Source of the DNA: Parastagonospora avenae f. sp. tritici 18332-5
Lineage: Eukaryota; Ascomycota; Dothideomycetes; Pleosporales; Phaeosphaeriaceae
DNA: 64,000 nt
NCBI GenBank assembly: GCA_022559985.1
Contig: JAFJTR010000106.1
Coordinates: 1-64,000, forward strand
Reading direction: 5' to 3'
Every line of letters begins with the position of its first letter. The first letter of the stretch is position 1. The notes under the pieces were generated by a model. It did no database searches and was not told where the DNA came from. It saw only the letters and a list, made by a program, of their open reading frames with translations. The translations under genes were made by a program, and so were the position numbers. Shown here piece after piece: positions 52,831-64,000 of this stretch.

Positions 52831-54092
52831 GACAGGCGCGAACGGCGCAAGTAGAAAGTGAATGCAAGAGTCAGGTGAGCGACTGTCTATAATGTCTAAA
52901 GCGAAGCAATCCAGAATCGAAAGTGAGAAAGAGTGGAGGAGCGGCTGGCACGTTTGAGAGCTGGGGCCCCGGCCGGTAAAAGGGCAGTATATCACTTGCT
53001 CAGGTGTTCAAGGGCGTGATAAAGCAACTAAAATATAGACTCAGATCGAGCCGCGTACTAGCTTGGCTCCATGTTCGATGCGCCGAGCACAGAAGCGGTA
53101 TACTTCTGCGCAGAGCAAGCTTCCCGTGCTTCCTACAGGGTTTCGGGCATCGTAGCTGCACGCCGTACTAACGCTTGAGTCGTGACCATGTGCAATTTAG
53201 GGTAGGCACAGGGCTACAGTTACCCGGAAACAGCCGCGCGCTGTGTCTGGTGGCTTCCCCTGGTGTGTGGAGGCAAATGTCAAGTCCCAAGATCGCAACG
53301 CTGCCAGGGACCCGCAGCCACAAAAGGACGTGTGGGAGCTGAGTTTGCTGGAGCAGGGGTGGTGGTTGCCAGGATCGATCGTCCAGACCTCTAGGCGATC
53401 TGCATAGACCGTATCGGTGAAAGCATCTCAAAAGAGATCTGGCGGCGCCCACCAGCTCTCCCGATGATGACAGCTGCCTCTGAGATCCTGCACATGTAGC
53501 GTTGAAGCGGTAGCGTCGGCACTACGATCCGGGATGCAGGGTAAATGCACCAGTTCCTGTGATCGGATGGAAGGCTGGCTGTTCGAAGAGCGAGACTCTT
53601 CACCGCCGCAGAGTCGTACACAGCGGCACTACGTAGCGAGCATATCCGCAGCAGCCGATGCAGTAACGAGTCCACGGTTTGCATCCGCTTTTGTACGTTG
53701 TCAGGGACCAGGGTTGCGCAGCAGTCCAGATGTGGCGCTCGAATCGGTGTGCATTTTGAATGTGGAGAGGCAGAAGGCCTGCCGGACCAATGGGAGAGCC
53801 AGACGAACCCAGGCGGGCCACCGTCCCATTGCTGCTGTGATACGCGATTTAGATCTGGTGCATAGGTCAGGCCAGGATCTCAGCGTTTCAGAGTGTTCAG
53901 CAAGGGCTTGATGTGTGTTACCCTAGACGACATGACGACGGATGCCGAGTGCCTTCAATTTTGAGAGTAGGCGGTGATAGTGGCCCGTGCACCGCCTTCT
54001 GTCAAAGTTTCATCACGACCGTTGATATCGTGCTACCTCGAGTTTCAACCCACGCTGCGCAGTGGCCGACTCAGCCGTGCCGATTCGCGTAA
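52831..54092. other. Intergenic, divergent promoter region of PARG and AsnRS genes
   Basis: 1.26 kb. No gene is supported; short ORFs on both strands have no recognised content. Confidence 0.45.
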
Positions 54093-55847
54093 ATGACCTG
54101 GATGCTGCACATTCGAAGGACCGCATTTCGTCCTTCCTTACTGCGTCGCAGCTGGGGAACGTCTGCCGCAGCCGCCCAAGCGACGTCGCCATGTCATTAT
54201 CGTTGCAGCTCAACATTCTGCCCGAACAATATAGCTGAACTGCTGAGACCGTCCCCCTCACAGATATCATCTGCGCGGCCAAGTGCGTCAGACGGTGGTC
54301 AATCCCTGACGGTCAACGGCTATGTACGCACTGTACGCAAGCAGAAACGCATAGCATTCGCTGCTATTGGCGATGGCTCGACACTGCAGACGGTGCAAGC
54401 TGTCCTGCCCCCTCAGCTAGCAGAAGGGTCAGTTGAACACCCCAGTGCAATCTGTACTCTGCTGACGTGTCAATGACCAGGCTTTCAACTGGCGTTGCAG
54501 TAACAGTCAGTGGCAAGTGGACACCATCACAAGGCCAGGGACAATCTCACGAGCTTCAAGTAGATGACGTCCACATTCTAGGAGAAAACGACGCTACGGT
54601 ATGTTATTGTCAACCGTCACGGCCCATGTCGGATTTGTTTCTGAGATGCTCGAGTGCAGGCCTCTCCCATTCAGAAGAAGTACCAAACCGCCGAGTATCT
54701 TCGAACAGTTCCCCATCTGCGACCTCGGCTTCCACTTAATGCTCTCGTTCTTCGCCTGCGATCTTTAGTTACAGCTCAAGTGACTAGCCATTTTGCCAGG
54801 CAAGACTTTGTCCAATGCCACCCTCCAATAATCACGTCTTCCGACTGCGAAGGCGCTGGAGAGGTGTTCACCGTTGCACCATATGCAGCATCCACGTCGA
54901 CACTCGAGCCCGCCAACCAGGCCAAAGAGCGCGAGGACCATTTCTTTGGTTCTCCAAAGTACCTGACGGTTTCAAGTCAGCTACACCTAGAGGCACTAGC
55001 CCAGTCTGTGAACAAGGTCTGGGCTCTATCGCCGACGTTTCGCGCAGAAAAGAGCGATACAGCACGTCATCTGAGCGAATTCTACATGCTTGAAGCAGAA
55101 CTGGCGTTTGTGGATGACCTCCAAGTTGTCATGAATGTCGTTGAGGACCTGTTGCGCGCTGTTGCAACCGAATTGCAGTCTTCAGTCATTGGGCAAGAGT
55201 TACTCGAGAGCCGAGCACGAGATCAGGGCACCGATTCTGCTTCCTTGTCGCGTGATGCACTTGCACAACGCTGGCAGGGTCTCATAGATGGACCATGGCC
55301 TCGAATCACGTACGAAGCCGCGTTACAACATCTCAACGATGCTGTGAAGCAAGGCAAGGCAGCATTTGAATTCGCACCGGGGCATGAAGATGGTCTTCAG
55401 ACAGAGCACGAGCGCTATCTGGCTGAAAGCCTCGGACACAGTGGACCTATCTTTGTGACTGACTATCCGCGCAACATCAAGCCGTTCTACATGGCGCCAT
55501 CAGCTGACTCGCAAGTCGAGGGACAGACCCCATCAACGGTCGCATGTTTCGACCTGCTCGTGCCAGAGCTCTGCGAGTTGGTCGGAGGCTCCATGCGTGA
55601 GCATCGGCTCCCCGAGCTTTTGAAGTCGATGCAAGAACATGGGCTCCCAACACCAGGCATGGACGAGAGCGAGTCAGAGGTAGCACGCGGCTCTTTGCAG
55701 TGGTACGTCGATCTACGACGATATGGAAGCGTGCCGCACGGGGGGTTTGGCCTTGGGTTCGACCGTCTTCTGTGTTATCTCTCTGGCGTATCCAACATCC
55801 GGGATGTCGTCAGCTTCCCACGCTGGCACAAGCGGTGCGACTGCTAG
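54093..55847 (+). CDS. Mitochondrial asparaginyl-tRNA synthetase
   Basis: Three exons, 54093-54427, 54481-54598 and 54660-55847, encode 546 aa. The N terminus (MTWMLHIRRTAFRPSLLRRSWG) is basic with no acidic residues, as expected for a mitochondrial presequence. An OB-fold anticodon-binding domain follows (SLTVNGYVRTVRKQKRIAFA, VSGKWTPSQGQ). The class II core starts at PIQKKYQTAEYLRTVPHLRPR. Motif 2 is FRAEKSDTARHLSEFYMLEA, and motif 3 is GGFGLGFDRLLCYLSGV...RDVVSFPR. The TAEYLR and HLSEFYMLEAE signatures favour AsnRS (yeast Slm5 type) over AspRS. ATGs at 54093 and 54102 are equally possible starts. Confidence 0.9.
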
Positions 55848-56937
55848 CGAGCGACCCGTGGCAGTGCGGGTTCCTGCACGTCGGTTGCGACAGCCGCAGG
55901 TCGACGTAAAGTGATCAAATCGCGCAAAAGACATTGCCCCGGGGATCGTATGGATGTCGTGTGGTGGGGGCCTCTCAGCAGTTGTACTTGTAAGATAGCA
56001 AAGCAACTGTAATCTACTTCCCACTTTGTGTAATCACCTAGGATAGGAATCGACGAGGGTGTCTGAAGCTATACACAGTGCTTTACGGTCGCAATCGAAG
56101 CCTAGCAATACTGTGCTTCCACCCTGGTCGCTTTACTTCGTACTTGGTTGAGAGCCTGCAGTACGATGGAATCACTGGGCACTAGCCCGTTGGACTTCGA
56201 GTCAGGCGCTGCGTTGTCTTCAGACTGCTGTATAAGCACACATTTCTAGACCCCAATCCTTCAGCGGCACGTGGCATGGGCTGGCAACAAATTCTGCGAT
56301 CGCGATGTGTTTCCCGTCTCGTTCTGTCGTTTTCCTGAAATATTACAAATTGTCTTGATGTTTGCAAGAAAAGGCGGCGTGGGCGGGGAACGAAACACGG
56401 AGATGATCAGATAAGATATCTTCACCGAATTTGTGCATGCGTTCCCCTCAACGCTCCGGGAGGCACTTCTCCGGTCCGAGCCACGGTGCAATGAAGAAAG
56501 TGTCTCCGCGGCTGCAAAACATAATGACAGTAGGCGATTTAGCAAACGGGATGGCCTTGAAAGTGCGCTGCCGAATAGAGCAAATGACAGCATCAGGAGC
56601 GCGATGCAGATGACAATAATGGCTACCGATGCGCTCATGATGCAGGCAGGAACGTGCTCCGGCATCGCTGCTAACGCGACGACTACGTAGGTAAATTGAT
56701 GGTGCGGGCTCTCATAGCTGCGCTGCTCATGACGGCGACGGCGCCTCGGCGCTCGGTTCCAAACTAGTCCAATATGCATTGCTGCGAAAAGTAACTCCAA
56801 CTCCAAACCCGCCCCATTGACGTCCCATCACTGCCACGGCACGCGCAACACGTGCCCTCGATCGCCGGCACCCGTCCTGTCTCTGCACAGCTTCAATCGC
56901 AACCCTGGACTCAGCAGCGGCAACTCCTGGCCGCCTC
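55848..56937. other. Intergenic between AsnRS and the MRS3/4 gene
   Basis: 1.1 kb. Nothing recognised; short ORFs are present on both strands without homology. Confidence 0.45.
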
Positions 56938-58259
56938 ATGGCCACCCATGATCGTCCGGCGGTTCCCCTCGAAGAAGAACACGAGTACAGCTCCGCTACA
57001 CCGCGAATTCTGCAGGAAACAGGTCGCTGACTATCGCACCAGCTATGAAGCTCTCCCGCCAAACTTTTCCCTCACCGCGAACATGCTCGCAGGCGCGTTC
57101 GCGGGTATCGCCGTATGCTCCGGTCTCGCTGTACACGTAGACAACAGATGTTAACCCACTGACAGGAGCACTCGGTGATGTACCCGGTCGATCTCCTGAA
57201 GGTATGCAGCTGCGGCGACAGCCATTGATCTGTCTCAGGCAAAGCGCTGACTCCCGGAAGACCAGGATCCAGATTATCAATCCCTCGCCGGGCGCCATGT
57301 ACAGCGGCATATCCAACGCCATGGTCACCATCTCGCGCGTGGAAGGCTTCCGGACGTTATGGCGCGGCATCTCGAGTGTTATAATGGGCGCAGGTCGGTA
57401 TATCAGGCTCCATGGCACTGCAGCAAGGCACTGACAGTGCGACAGGACCCGCGCACGCCGTCTACTTCGCATCCTACGAAGCCACAAAACACGCCCTAGG
57501 CGGAAACGAGGGCGGCAGCGAAGAACACCACCCTCTTGCAGCAGGTGCGTAGGATCAATGATCTAACCACTCGAGCTTGTCGCTAACTGGAGCTAGCTGC
57601 CAGCGGCGCGGCCGCGACCATCTCAAGCGATGCGTTGATGAATCCCTTTGACGGTAGGTTTCGCACTCCGCGAGCGCCAGCAGCACTGAAGGCAACCAGT
57701 TATTAAGCAGCGGATGCAAATGCACGGCTCCATCTACAAGTCGGTACCCCACTGCGCGCGGGAGGTGTTCCGCACTGAGGGCATTGGCGCATTCTACGTC
57801 TCATACCCGACCACACTGTGCATGACCGTGCCCTTCACCGCACTACAATTCATGGCATACGAATCCATGTCCAAGGTCATGAACCCCACCGGACGCTACG
57901 ACCCCTACACACATTGTTTCGCCGGAGGAATCGCTGGTGGTTTTGCCGCAGGGCTTACCACGCCTCTGGACGTCATCAAGACATTGCTGCAAACGCGAGG
58001 AAATGCTGCGGACGCCGAGCTCCGGAACGTGTCTGGACTGTGGCAGGCGGCCAAGATTATTCACCAAAGAGAAGGATACGGAGGCTATTTCCGCGGACTG
58101 AAGCCCCGAATTATCACCACGATGCCCAGCACGGCCATTTGCTGGTGAGTGCAGAGCAGGCTGTAATTATGAGATAAATCTGACATGACCAGGTCCGCAT
58201 ACGAAATGGCCAAGGCCTTTTTTATTCGTCGGAGCACCGACCCGTCCACATCCATATAA
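56938..58259 (+). CDS. MRS3: Mitoferrin, mitochondrial iron carrier MRS3/MRS4
   Basis: Eight exons encode 317 aa: 56938-56984, 57043-57112, 57166-57201, 57261-57393, 57446-57544, 57597-57653, 57700-58144 and 58193-58259. All joins keep frame. The first intron (GTACAG...CGCTGAC...ACCAG) turns LEEEH into HDYEALPPNFSLTANMLAG, the usual start of this family; starting at 56948 instead gives an unlike N terminus. The three carrier repeats have the signatures PVDLLKTR, PFDVIKQR and PLDVIKTL. Other family marks are AGAFAGIAEHSVMYP and GLKPRIITTMPSTAICW. MRS3/4 imports ferrous iron across the inner membrane for heme and Fe-S synthesis. The third exon is only 36 nt. I cannot tell MRS3 from MRS4, as filamentous fungi usually have one gene. 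Confidence 0.93.
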
Positions 58260-59058
58260 CATCAACTATCCTTCCCATTCGGCAATCCAGCCTCCGCCTC
58301 GCAAGGCCGCTCGACAGGACGATTTGTGCATACCTACTGTGACGATACATAACGCGACTTTGGGAACGAGAGTCGGACCACCACGCTTTTTCAACATCTA
58401 GAGCCAGGCTCGGTGTCGCATTTCGAGTAGCCAGGTCGACCAAAAGTGATCTTGCGGAGCCATCCAGTTTCTTGGCATAGGCATAGAGGCATTATCGGAT
58501 TCTGCCACTGGACGGATTGGACCATGTGGCGGCGTATGGATTTTTTGAAGCCAGTTTTGAGCGCATATTTCTGGTCAGCGCAGATACACCTGTACCATAG
58601 GAGACTTGTTGCGTGAGCGATAGCGACTTTTATGTTATGAGCAGAAGATACATAGTCCTGGAGGTGCGTAATCGATAAATGATCGCCCTAGCTTAGCCTC
58701 AGCCCATCCCGCACTTGCACATGCACTCATCTCATGATCCTTGAGACAATCCTTAGCAGTTGGAAGTGTTAGAACATGTGATATATTGCTCAGGTTGGCA
58801 TAGTAAGGGATCAAGGATACACAGGGCGATCCTCTGGGTGACAAGCTTTAATACCTAGCAGTGCCGCGCGCGTTGGGCTGGCTCAAAGTTTCCCAGCGCT
58901 GGCCGACAACTACGTCACACATCGGCGCGACCACCCAAGCCCGGCGCATACGACGCACTGAGCCTCAAACACTAGATTGTGACCTCCATGACCGCATTCT
59001 CGCGATTCCACAACACATGCCGTAATTTTCGACTCTCGCGACCGAAGACGATATCGCA
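58260..59058. other. Intergenic between the MRS3/4 and AAA ATPase genes
   Basis: 0.8 kb. Nothing recognised beyond 3' and 5' flanks. Confidence 0.45.
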
Positions 59059-61665
59059 ATGCGAGCGAACACGACCCAGAAAGCCTACGATGAGGCTTTC
59101 CTAGCCTGCTCCACTGCCGTATACTTTGAAGGACAGGTGAGTCTGATCTCTGAACACGGCGAGAAGGACTGTAAGGCGGACGAGACTGACACTGCATGTT
59201 GCAGCACAACGAGAAGGAAGCTTTGCGATCGTGGAAGACGGCCCTCGACCACATCTACTACCACAATGCCCGACGCAACCCAACCTCGTACCGACCCACA
59301 TCCTCGACCGAGAAGGCTCTCTTTGAGTCGCTGAGGCAGCTCGAACTGCAATGCAAGGAGCGCGTGGATTTACTGGAGGCACTGGAAAAGAGTCGCAAAG
59401 ATTCCAAGGAGAGTCTCGTCTCACCATCACCTACGCCCGATGCCAACGCTCCAACCCCGCCCCCGCACGGCTACCCACTGGATTCGAGTAGTTCAGATGC
59501 TACCTCTGGCTGGCTTGGAGGAGGCTCTATACCTCCCATGGATTATAGTGACCTTGGAAGGCCACCGCCCCTCCCTCTTCGACCGGCCATGGCTCCGCGC
59601 AAGAGCTCCGGTACCGGCTCGATACGTGACAACGAACTGACCAAGACTGCGAGCGCATCTACGCTTGCACCCGGAACCACTGGCGAGAAGAAGTCGCGTA
59701 CACCGTCGCCAGAGAAGAAGGGTAGAATGCTACGGACGTTAAGGCCGGGGAGGGAGGGCAAGGCAGCTTCGAAGATGCCCAGTTCGCTGCGGTCGCGACC
59801 TGAGGCGTCAAAGGCTGCTACTCAAGCGTGGGGATTTGGAACAGCACCATCGTCGAGCAGGCCAGGCTTGGGTCTTCCTACCGCTTCTACAGCCTCGATC
59901 AATGCAGCAACATCAAGCAGACCGAGTCTTGGCCTACCAACCCATTCCGCAGCGTCACTGAGTGCCGCATCAGCCCGCTCTTCAATGGAAAAGGCGGATA
60001 AGCCAAGTGCGCAGTCGGCATATGCAGAGTCGCCGCAACCGCAGCAACCACAGGCACCATTTTACTTCAAGGCGGGTGAGGGCTCAAATGCCACCGCGTA
60101 TTCTGTCCCGCCACTTAACAATGGAAGCCGTTCAGAGCCTGGGAAGGTACCTACTCTCCAACGGAAGGCACCTCCAATTCCGCGGAAGTCAGTAGAGCTT
60201 GGTCGGGTTTCGGGCAACCAGAACAATCCTGCGCCATTGCCTCCTATCTCAATGCCGTCTTACCGCAAGGAATATAATACCCCCATGAATAAGGTGGATG
60301 CGCGTGTTGTGGCAAAGACTGCTGCAGCAAGATCACGCATTGAGATGGACAACGAAAGATTCGCACCCCCACAGAGTTCTGCGCCAACGCATCGTGCGGT
60401 ACCACAGTCGATGAACAATACAAGGTCACGCAACACTCGCGGTCGGGATAATCCAGAGCCTGTGGCACTGGAAGATGGGTCAGAGGAGGAGCAACGGTCG
60501 CGTATGCCTCCGCCACGTAAGGGAAGAGCTAGGAGCGACTCGATACGTGCAGACTTACCCCCAAAGCCGTCTTCAGAGACCACCAACTCGGACAAAGAAG
60601 AGGAGGAGGAGGAGGAGTCAGACGAATGGAAGAGGCGGACAGACGAGATTATGCGAAACCTGCCACGAGGCGTCGACAAGCAAGCAGCCCAGCAGATCCT
60701 TAACGAAATAGTGATTCAAGGAGATGAGGTGCACTGGGACGATGTGGCTGGTTTGGAGATTGCAAAGTCGGCACTGAAAGAGACGGTAGTATACCCGTTC
60801 CTGAGGCCGGATTTGTTCATGGGCCTGCGAGAGCCGGCACGCGGTATGCTGTTGTTCGGACCTCCGGGTACTGGAAAAACGATGCTGGCGAGAGCTGTTG
60901 CAACGGAGTCGAAGTCGACGTTCTTCGCGATATCAGCGAGCAGTCTTACGTCGAAATTTCTTGGCGAGTCAGAGAAACTTGTTCGTGCACTGTTCCAGCT
61001 TGCGAAAATGTTGGCACCCTCGATCATTTTCGTCGACGAGATCGATTCGCTTTTGTCGTCACGTTCTGGGTCTGGGGAACATGAGGCAACGCGCCGTATC
61101 AAGACCGAGTTCCTCATACAATGGTCGGATCTGCAGAAAGCGGCTGCTGGGAGGGACATGAGTGATAAAGAGAAGGAGAAGGGTGATGCGACCAGAGTGC
61201 TCGTACTTGCTGCTACGAATCTTCCATGGGCTATTGATGAGGCAGCGAGGCGAAGATTCGTCCGAAGACAATACATTCCGTTGCCTGAGGATTGGGTGCG
61301 GAAGAAGCAGATTCAGACTCTACTCAGCCACCAGAAGCATGAGCTGGGTGAGGGGGATATGGATCACCTAGTGAGGCTCACTGAGAGTAAGTTTGACCAT
61401 CCGACTTTCCATGGGGCGAGACGCACTGACTAACAACCTCACAGGCTTCTCCGGCTCTGATATCACCGCACTTGCCAAGGACGCTGCAATGGGACCCCTG
61501 CGCTCGCTGGGCGAGAAGCTGCTGTCCATGACGATGGATCAAATACGACCCATACAATTCAAAGACTTCCAGGCCAGCTTGCAGACGATCAGACCGTCCG
61601 TGAGTAAAGAGGGACTGAAGCAGTTCGAGGACTGGTCGCGCGAGTTTGGTGAGCGTGGAGGATAA
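59059..61665 (+). CDS. SAP1: AAA ATPase of the SAP1/spastin-katanin (meiotic) clade
   Basis: Three exons, 59059-59136, 59205-61386 and 61445-61665, encode 826 aa. The N-terminal about 90 residues ([29 protein letters not shown]...) resemble an MIT-type three-helix bundle. A long Ser/Pro-rich, low-complexity linker reaches to about residue 490. The AAA module has [18 protein letters not shown], Walker A GPPGTGKT (about 577-584), Walker [15 protein letters not shown], and the sensor block [20 protein letters not shown]. The third exon gives [19 protein letters not shown] and the C-terminal helix. This layout fits yeast Sap1 and fidgetin-like proteins; VPS4 has a different C-terminal insert and is shorter. 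The role is uncertain. Confidence 0.88.
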
Positions 61666-61918
61666 GTAGATGTGACACTACATTGAGTAAACAATGAGCA
61701 ATGGGACACATAGCATGCTTCCAATGATGATACATAACCAATCAGATGATTCTCGTCTACTATCAAAGTTCGCCGGTGGGTGGGTGGCTCCTTCCTCCTC
61801 CGCACCCGCGTGGCTAGCGTGCTTCAACAGAAAGTATCTCACCTCACCTCATCGTAGCACCAAACTTCTTCACATCATCTCTCCGCACCATTTGAACACT
61901 CGCGAGGCGATAGACGCC

Positions 61919-62801
61919 ATGGCACCACGCAAGAAGACTGAGGAGAAGGCGTCGGCGAACGAGGCAGCGGATATGGTTCTGCATTACTTGCGTAAGTCAC
62001 TCACTTCGGACGCGTCGAGGAAGCGTGATTGATGTCGGCGTGCTGACAGTAAACAGGCAAGCAAAATCGACCATACTCGGCGATTGATGTTTCTGCGAAT
62101 CTGCATAATAAGGTTACGAAAGGTATGCGTTGATGAGGTCGTGGAAATACGCCACACCATCTCTCCAATACTCAACCCGCCCATCCACTGACACCACCAT
62201 CACAGCCGCCGCAGCAAAAGTCCTCAAAGACCTCCATGAGCAGAAGCAGATCGAAGGCCGCCCAGCTGGTAAGTTACCCTCCTACTCACATCTGACCATC
62301 CACTAACACACGCCAGGCAAGCAGATAGTCTACCACGCCATCCAAGTAAACTACCACCACCCACATCACCCATCATCTCACTAACCTCCCCCAAAGGACC
62401 CCTCCGACTCCTGTACGCCCGAACAACTCTCCGCCCTCGAATCCCTCACCACCGACCTCCGCAACAAAACCGTGCACCTAACCAGCACTGCCAAGATCCT
62501 ACGCTCCTCCCTCTCCTCCCTCAACTCCTCGCTCAGCACCGCTGACCTCGTGTCCAACGTGCACGCGCTCGAGGCCGAGAAGGCGGAAATCTTGATGCGC
62601 TTGCAGAGTTTGAAAGAGGGCAAGGCGAAGAAAGTGACGAAAGAGCAGCGCGAGGAGGTGGAGCGGGAATGGAAGAGGGCGGTGGCCGTGGCGAAGAGGA
62701 GGGAGAGAGTGTGTAGGGAGGTTTGGGGGTATATTGAGGATCAGGTGCCGGATAAGGAGGCGCGGGGGGAGTTGAGGGAGGGGTTGGGATTGGATGAGTA
62801 G
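61919..62801 (+). CDS. HOP2: HOP2, meiotic homologous-pairing protein (TBPIP family)
   Basis: Five exons, 61919-61991, 62057-62122, 62206-62268, 62317-62345 and 62397-62801, encode 211 aa. The first about 75 residues form a winged helix: MVLHYLRKQNRPYSAIDVSANL, TKAAAAKVLKDLHEQKQIEG, KQIVYHAIQ. Coiled coils follow (VHALEAEKAEILMRLQSLKEG, EQREEVEREWKRAVAVAKRR). Order and length match human PSMC3IP (217 aa) and yeast Hop2, which pairs with Mnd1 to help Dmc1 and Rad51. The gene has four introns in 340 nt, denser than the neighbours; conserved meiotic genes in fungi are often intron-rich. The fourth exon is only 29 nt. It converges on ATG22 with 265 nt between. Confidence 0.93.
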
Positions 62802-63066
62802 GGTATGTGACGTGGTGAGAGGAGGTATTGTAGGATGTGGTGCGAGATGCTATGGTGATGGGGGATGAAGACATGTTCAATGATTTCACGAGCAAGATGA
62901 TGGACGGAGCAAAGTGTTGCGAAGTGCTTCAAGCCCATATTATGTCATATACCTGCATCCAATCTTCCAATCCAATGCAAAAAAAACTCATCTTGTCCAT
63001 GCATCCGTGGAAATCCAACATAGCCCAAACGCCGCCATATGCAAAACATCGAAGAAATGCCACCGC

Positions 63067-64000
63067 TCAAGAACGCTGATACGAAAAACTCTCCTCCAAC
63101 CCCTCTCTCACATCCCGCGAGAGAGTCTCCTCTTCGCCCTCCTCATCCACCGCCACAAACGCCTCGTCCCTTAGCCTACTCAATTCCTCAAGTTTCCTTG
63201 CTAGCGCCGACCCCTCCTCGCGGCCGCGCTCGACGTTGACGAACAACATGATTGGAAACGGCAGCCCGACGAGGACGGCCAGGAACCAAAACGCCTGGAA
63301 TCTCATATCAGTGTACATTCAACCTCGCGTTTAGGAATTGTGCAGGGCAACATACCGGCCTAATCTCCCCGCAGCGATCCGTAATCGCGCCGACAATCGC
63401 GGGTCCAAAAACACTACTCCCCTTATCCGTAATGGCATACAGCGCGTAAAACTGCGCCTCATAACCCCTGGGAATGAGCTCGCCGAATAAACTGCGACAA
63501 TACGACGACAAGCCGCCGAGGACGAAGCCGTACACGGCGCCGAGCGGGTACATCTCCCACTGCTGCTGCAGCCCCAGATAGCCCAGGCGCTGCACAGCGG
63601 GAAGGTACCCGAGCAGGCCGTAGAGCGGGATTAATTCGAAGAGGAAGATGCAGCAGAGGATCGTCTGGACGGGGGTGAGGCGGCAGAAGGACGAGAGGCG
63701 CGACCAAGTGACAGCGCCGAGGACGCCGGAGAGGGTGGCGATGACGTTTATGAGGGCGAGCATGGCGTAGCTCATTCCCAGCGTTGTTTTTGCGAACAAG
63801 ACTGCTGTGCCGGAGACGGTGGCTATGCTATCTGATAAAAGGAACCACGCGGTGAGGAAGAGGAGGACGTCTTTGAGGAGGCGCGCGTGCATGGCTGTGC
63901 GAGCGAGGGCTTTCCACGAGTACGTGAAATATGCGAGACCAGTGCGGAAATTGCTCGTTTGCGGCGCGAGATGTAAGGGAGGTCCGGGGCGTGGACGCAG
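63067..64000 (-). CDS. ATG22: ATG22-like vacuolar amino-acid effluxer, C-terminal part (runs off window)
   Basis: The exons 64000-63356 (open at the window edge) and 63294-63067 give the last 290 residues. The 61-nt intron (GTATGT...TTCCAG) joins GEIRP to [10 protein letters not shown]. At least five membrane helices are visible: [78 protein letters not shown] and [20 protein letters not shown]. The block [22 protein letters not shown] is diagnostic of Atg22. It exports amino acids from the vacuole after autophagic breakdown. The polar acidic tail is cytosolic in the usual topology. The 5' part lies outside. Confidence 0.92.

Overview
This window is nuclear DNA of a filamentous ascomycete, most likely of the Pezizomycotina and perhaps a dothideomycete (the class is a guess). 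The evidence is: short introns (39-99 nt, one outlier of 323 nt) with CTRAC-like branch sites; genes found only in fungi (Zn2Cys6 regulator, HET-domain proteins, SKT5/CHS4, SYS1, COA6, ATG22); and about 0.3-1.7 kb of noncoding DNA between most genes. I found no tRNA, rRNA or CRISPR array, and no secondary-metabolite cluster.

Layout. 1-1442: the 5' end of a Ty1/copia retrotransposon on the minus strand (gag, primer-binding site, probable LTR), cut by the window edge. 1959-8192: a secreted S41-type protease, a small RING protein and, divergently, an HAD 'Swiss Army Knife' RNA-repair-like protein with an RGG tail. 8610-17464: an accessory stretch with two orphan ORFs, a decayed HET gene and a five-exon Zn2Cys6 transcription factor. 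18957-34806: a plus-strand run of conserved genes: ASF1, SKT5/CHS4, SMC6, an F-box protein and APC2. 36451-42061: a second accessory island with a broken HET gene, a 31-bp perfect inverted repeat and an intact HET gene. 43726-64000: conserved housekeeping genes again: TFIIIC subunit TFC4, a small putative secreted protein, SYS1, COA6, a microbial-type PARG, mitochondrial AsnRS, an MRS3/4 iron carrier, a SAP1-like AAA ATPase, HOP2 and the 3' part of ATG22.

Most neighbours do not form a pathway. Several genes serve chromosomes (ASF1, SMC6, APC2, HOP2, PARG, TFC4), but I see no sign that this is more than chance. Mitochondrial functions are COA6, AsnRS and MRS3/4.

The less ordinary material is in the two accessory islands and in gene structure. 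Two of three HET loci carry in-frame stops inside conserved blocks. ASF1 and SYS1 each need a GC-AG intron. The CaaX box of SKT5 is split by the last intron. I did not find a convincing new multi-gene system. Several real genes start or end in short exons that a single-frame scan misses: the 3' exons of the Zn2Cys6 factor and SKT5, and the 5' exon of MRS3/4.
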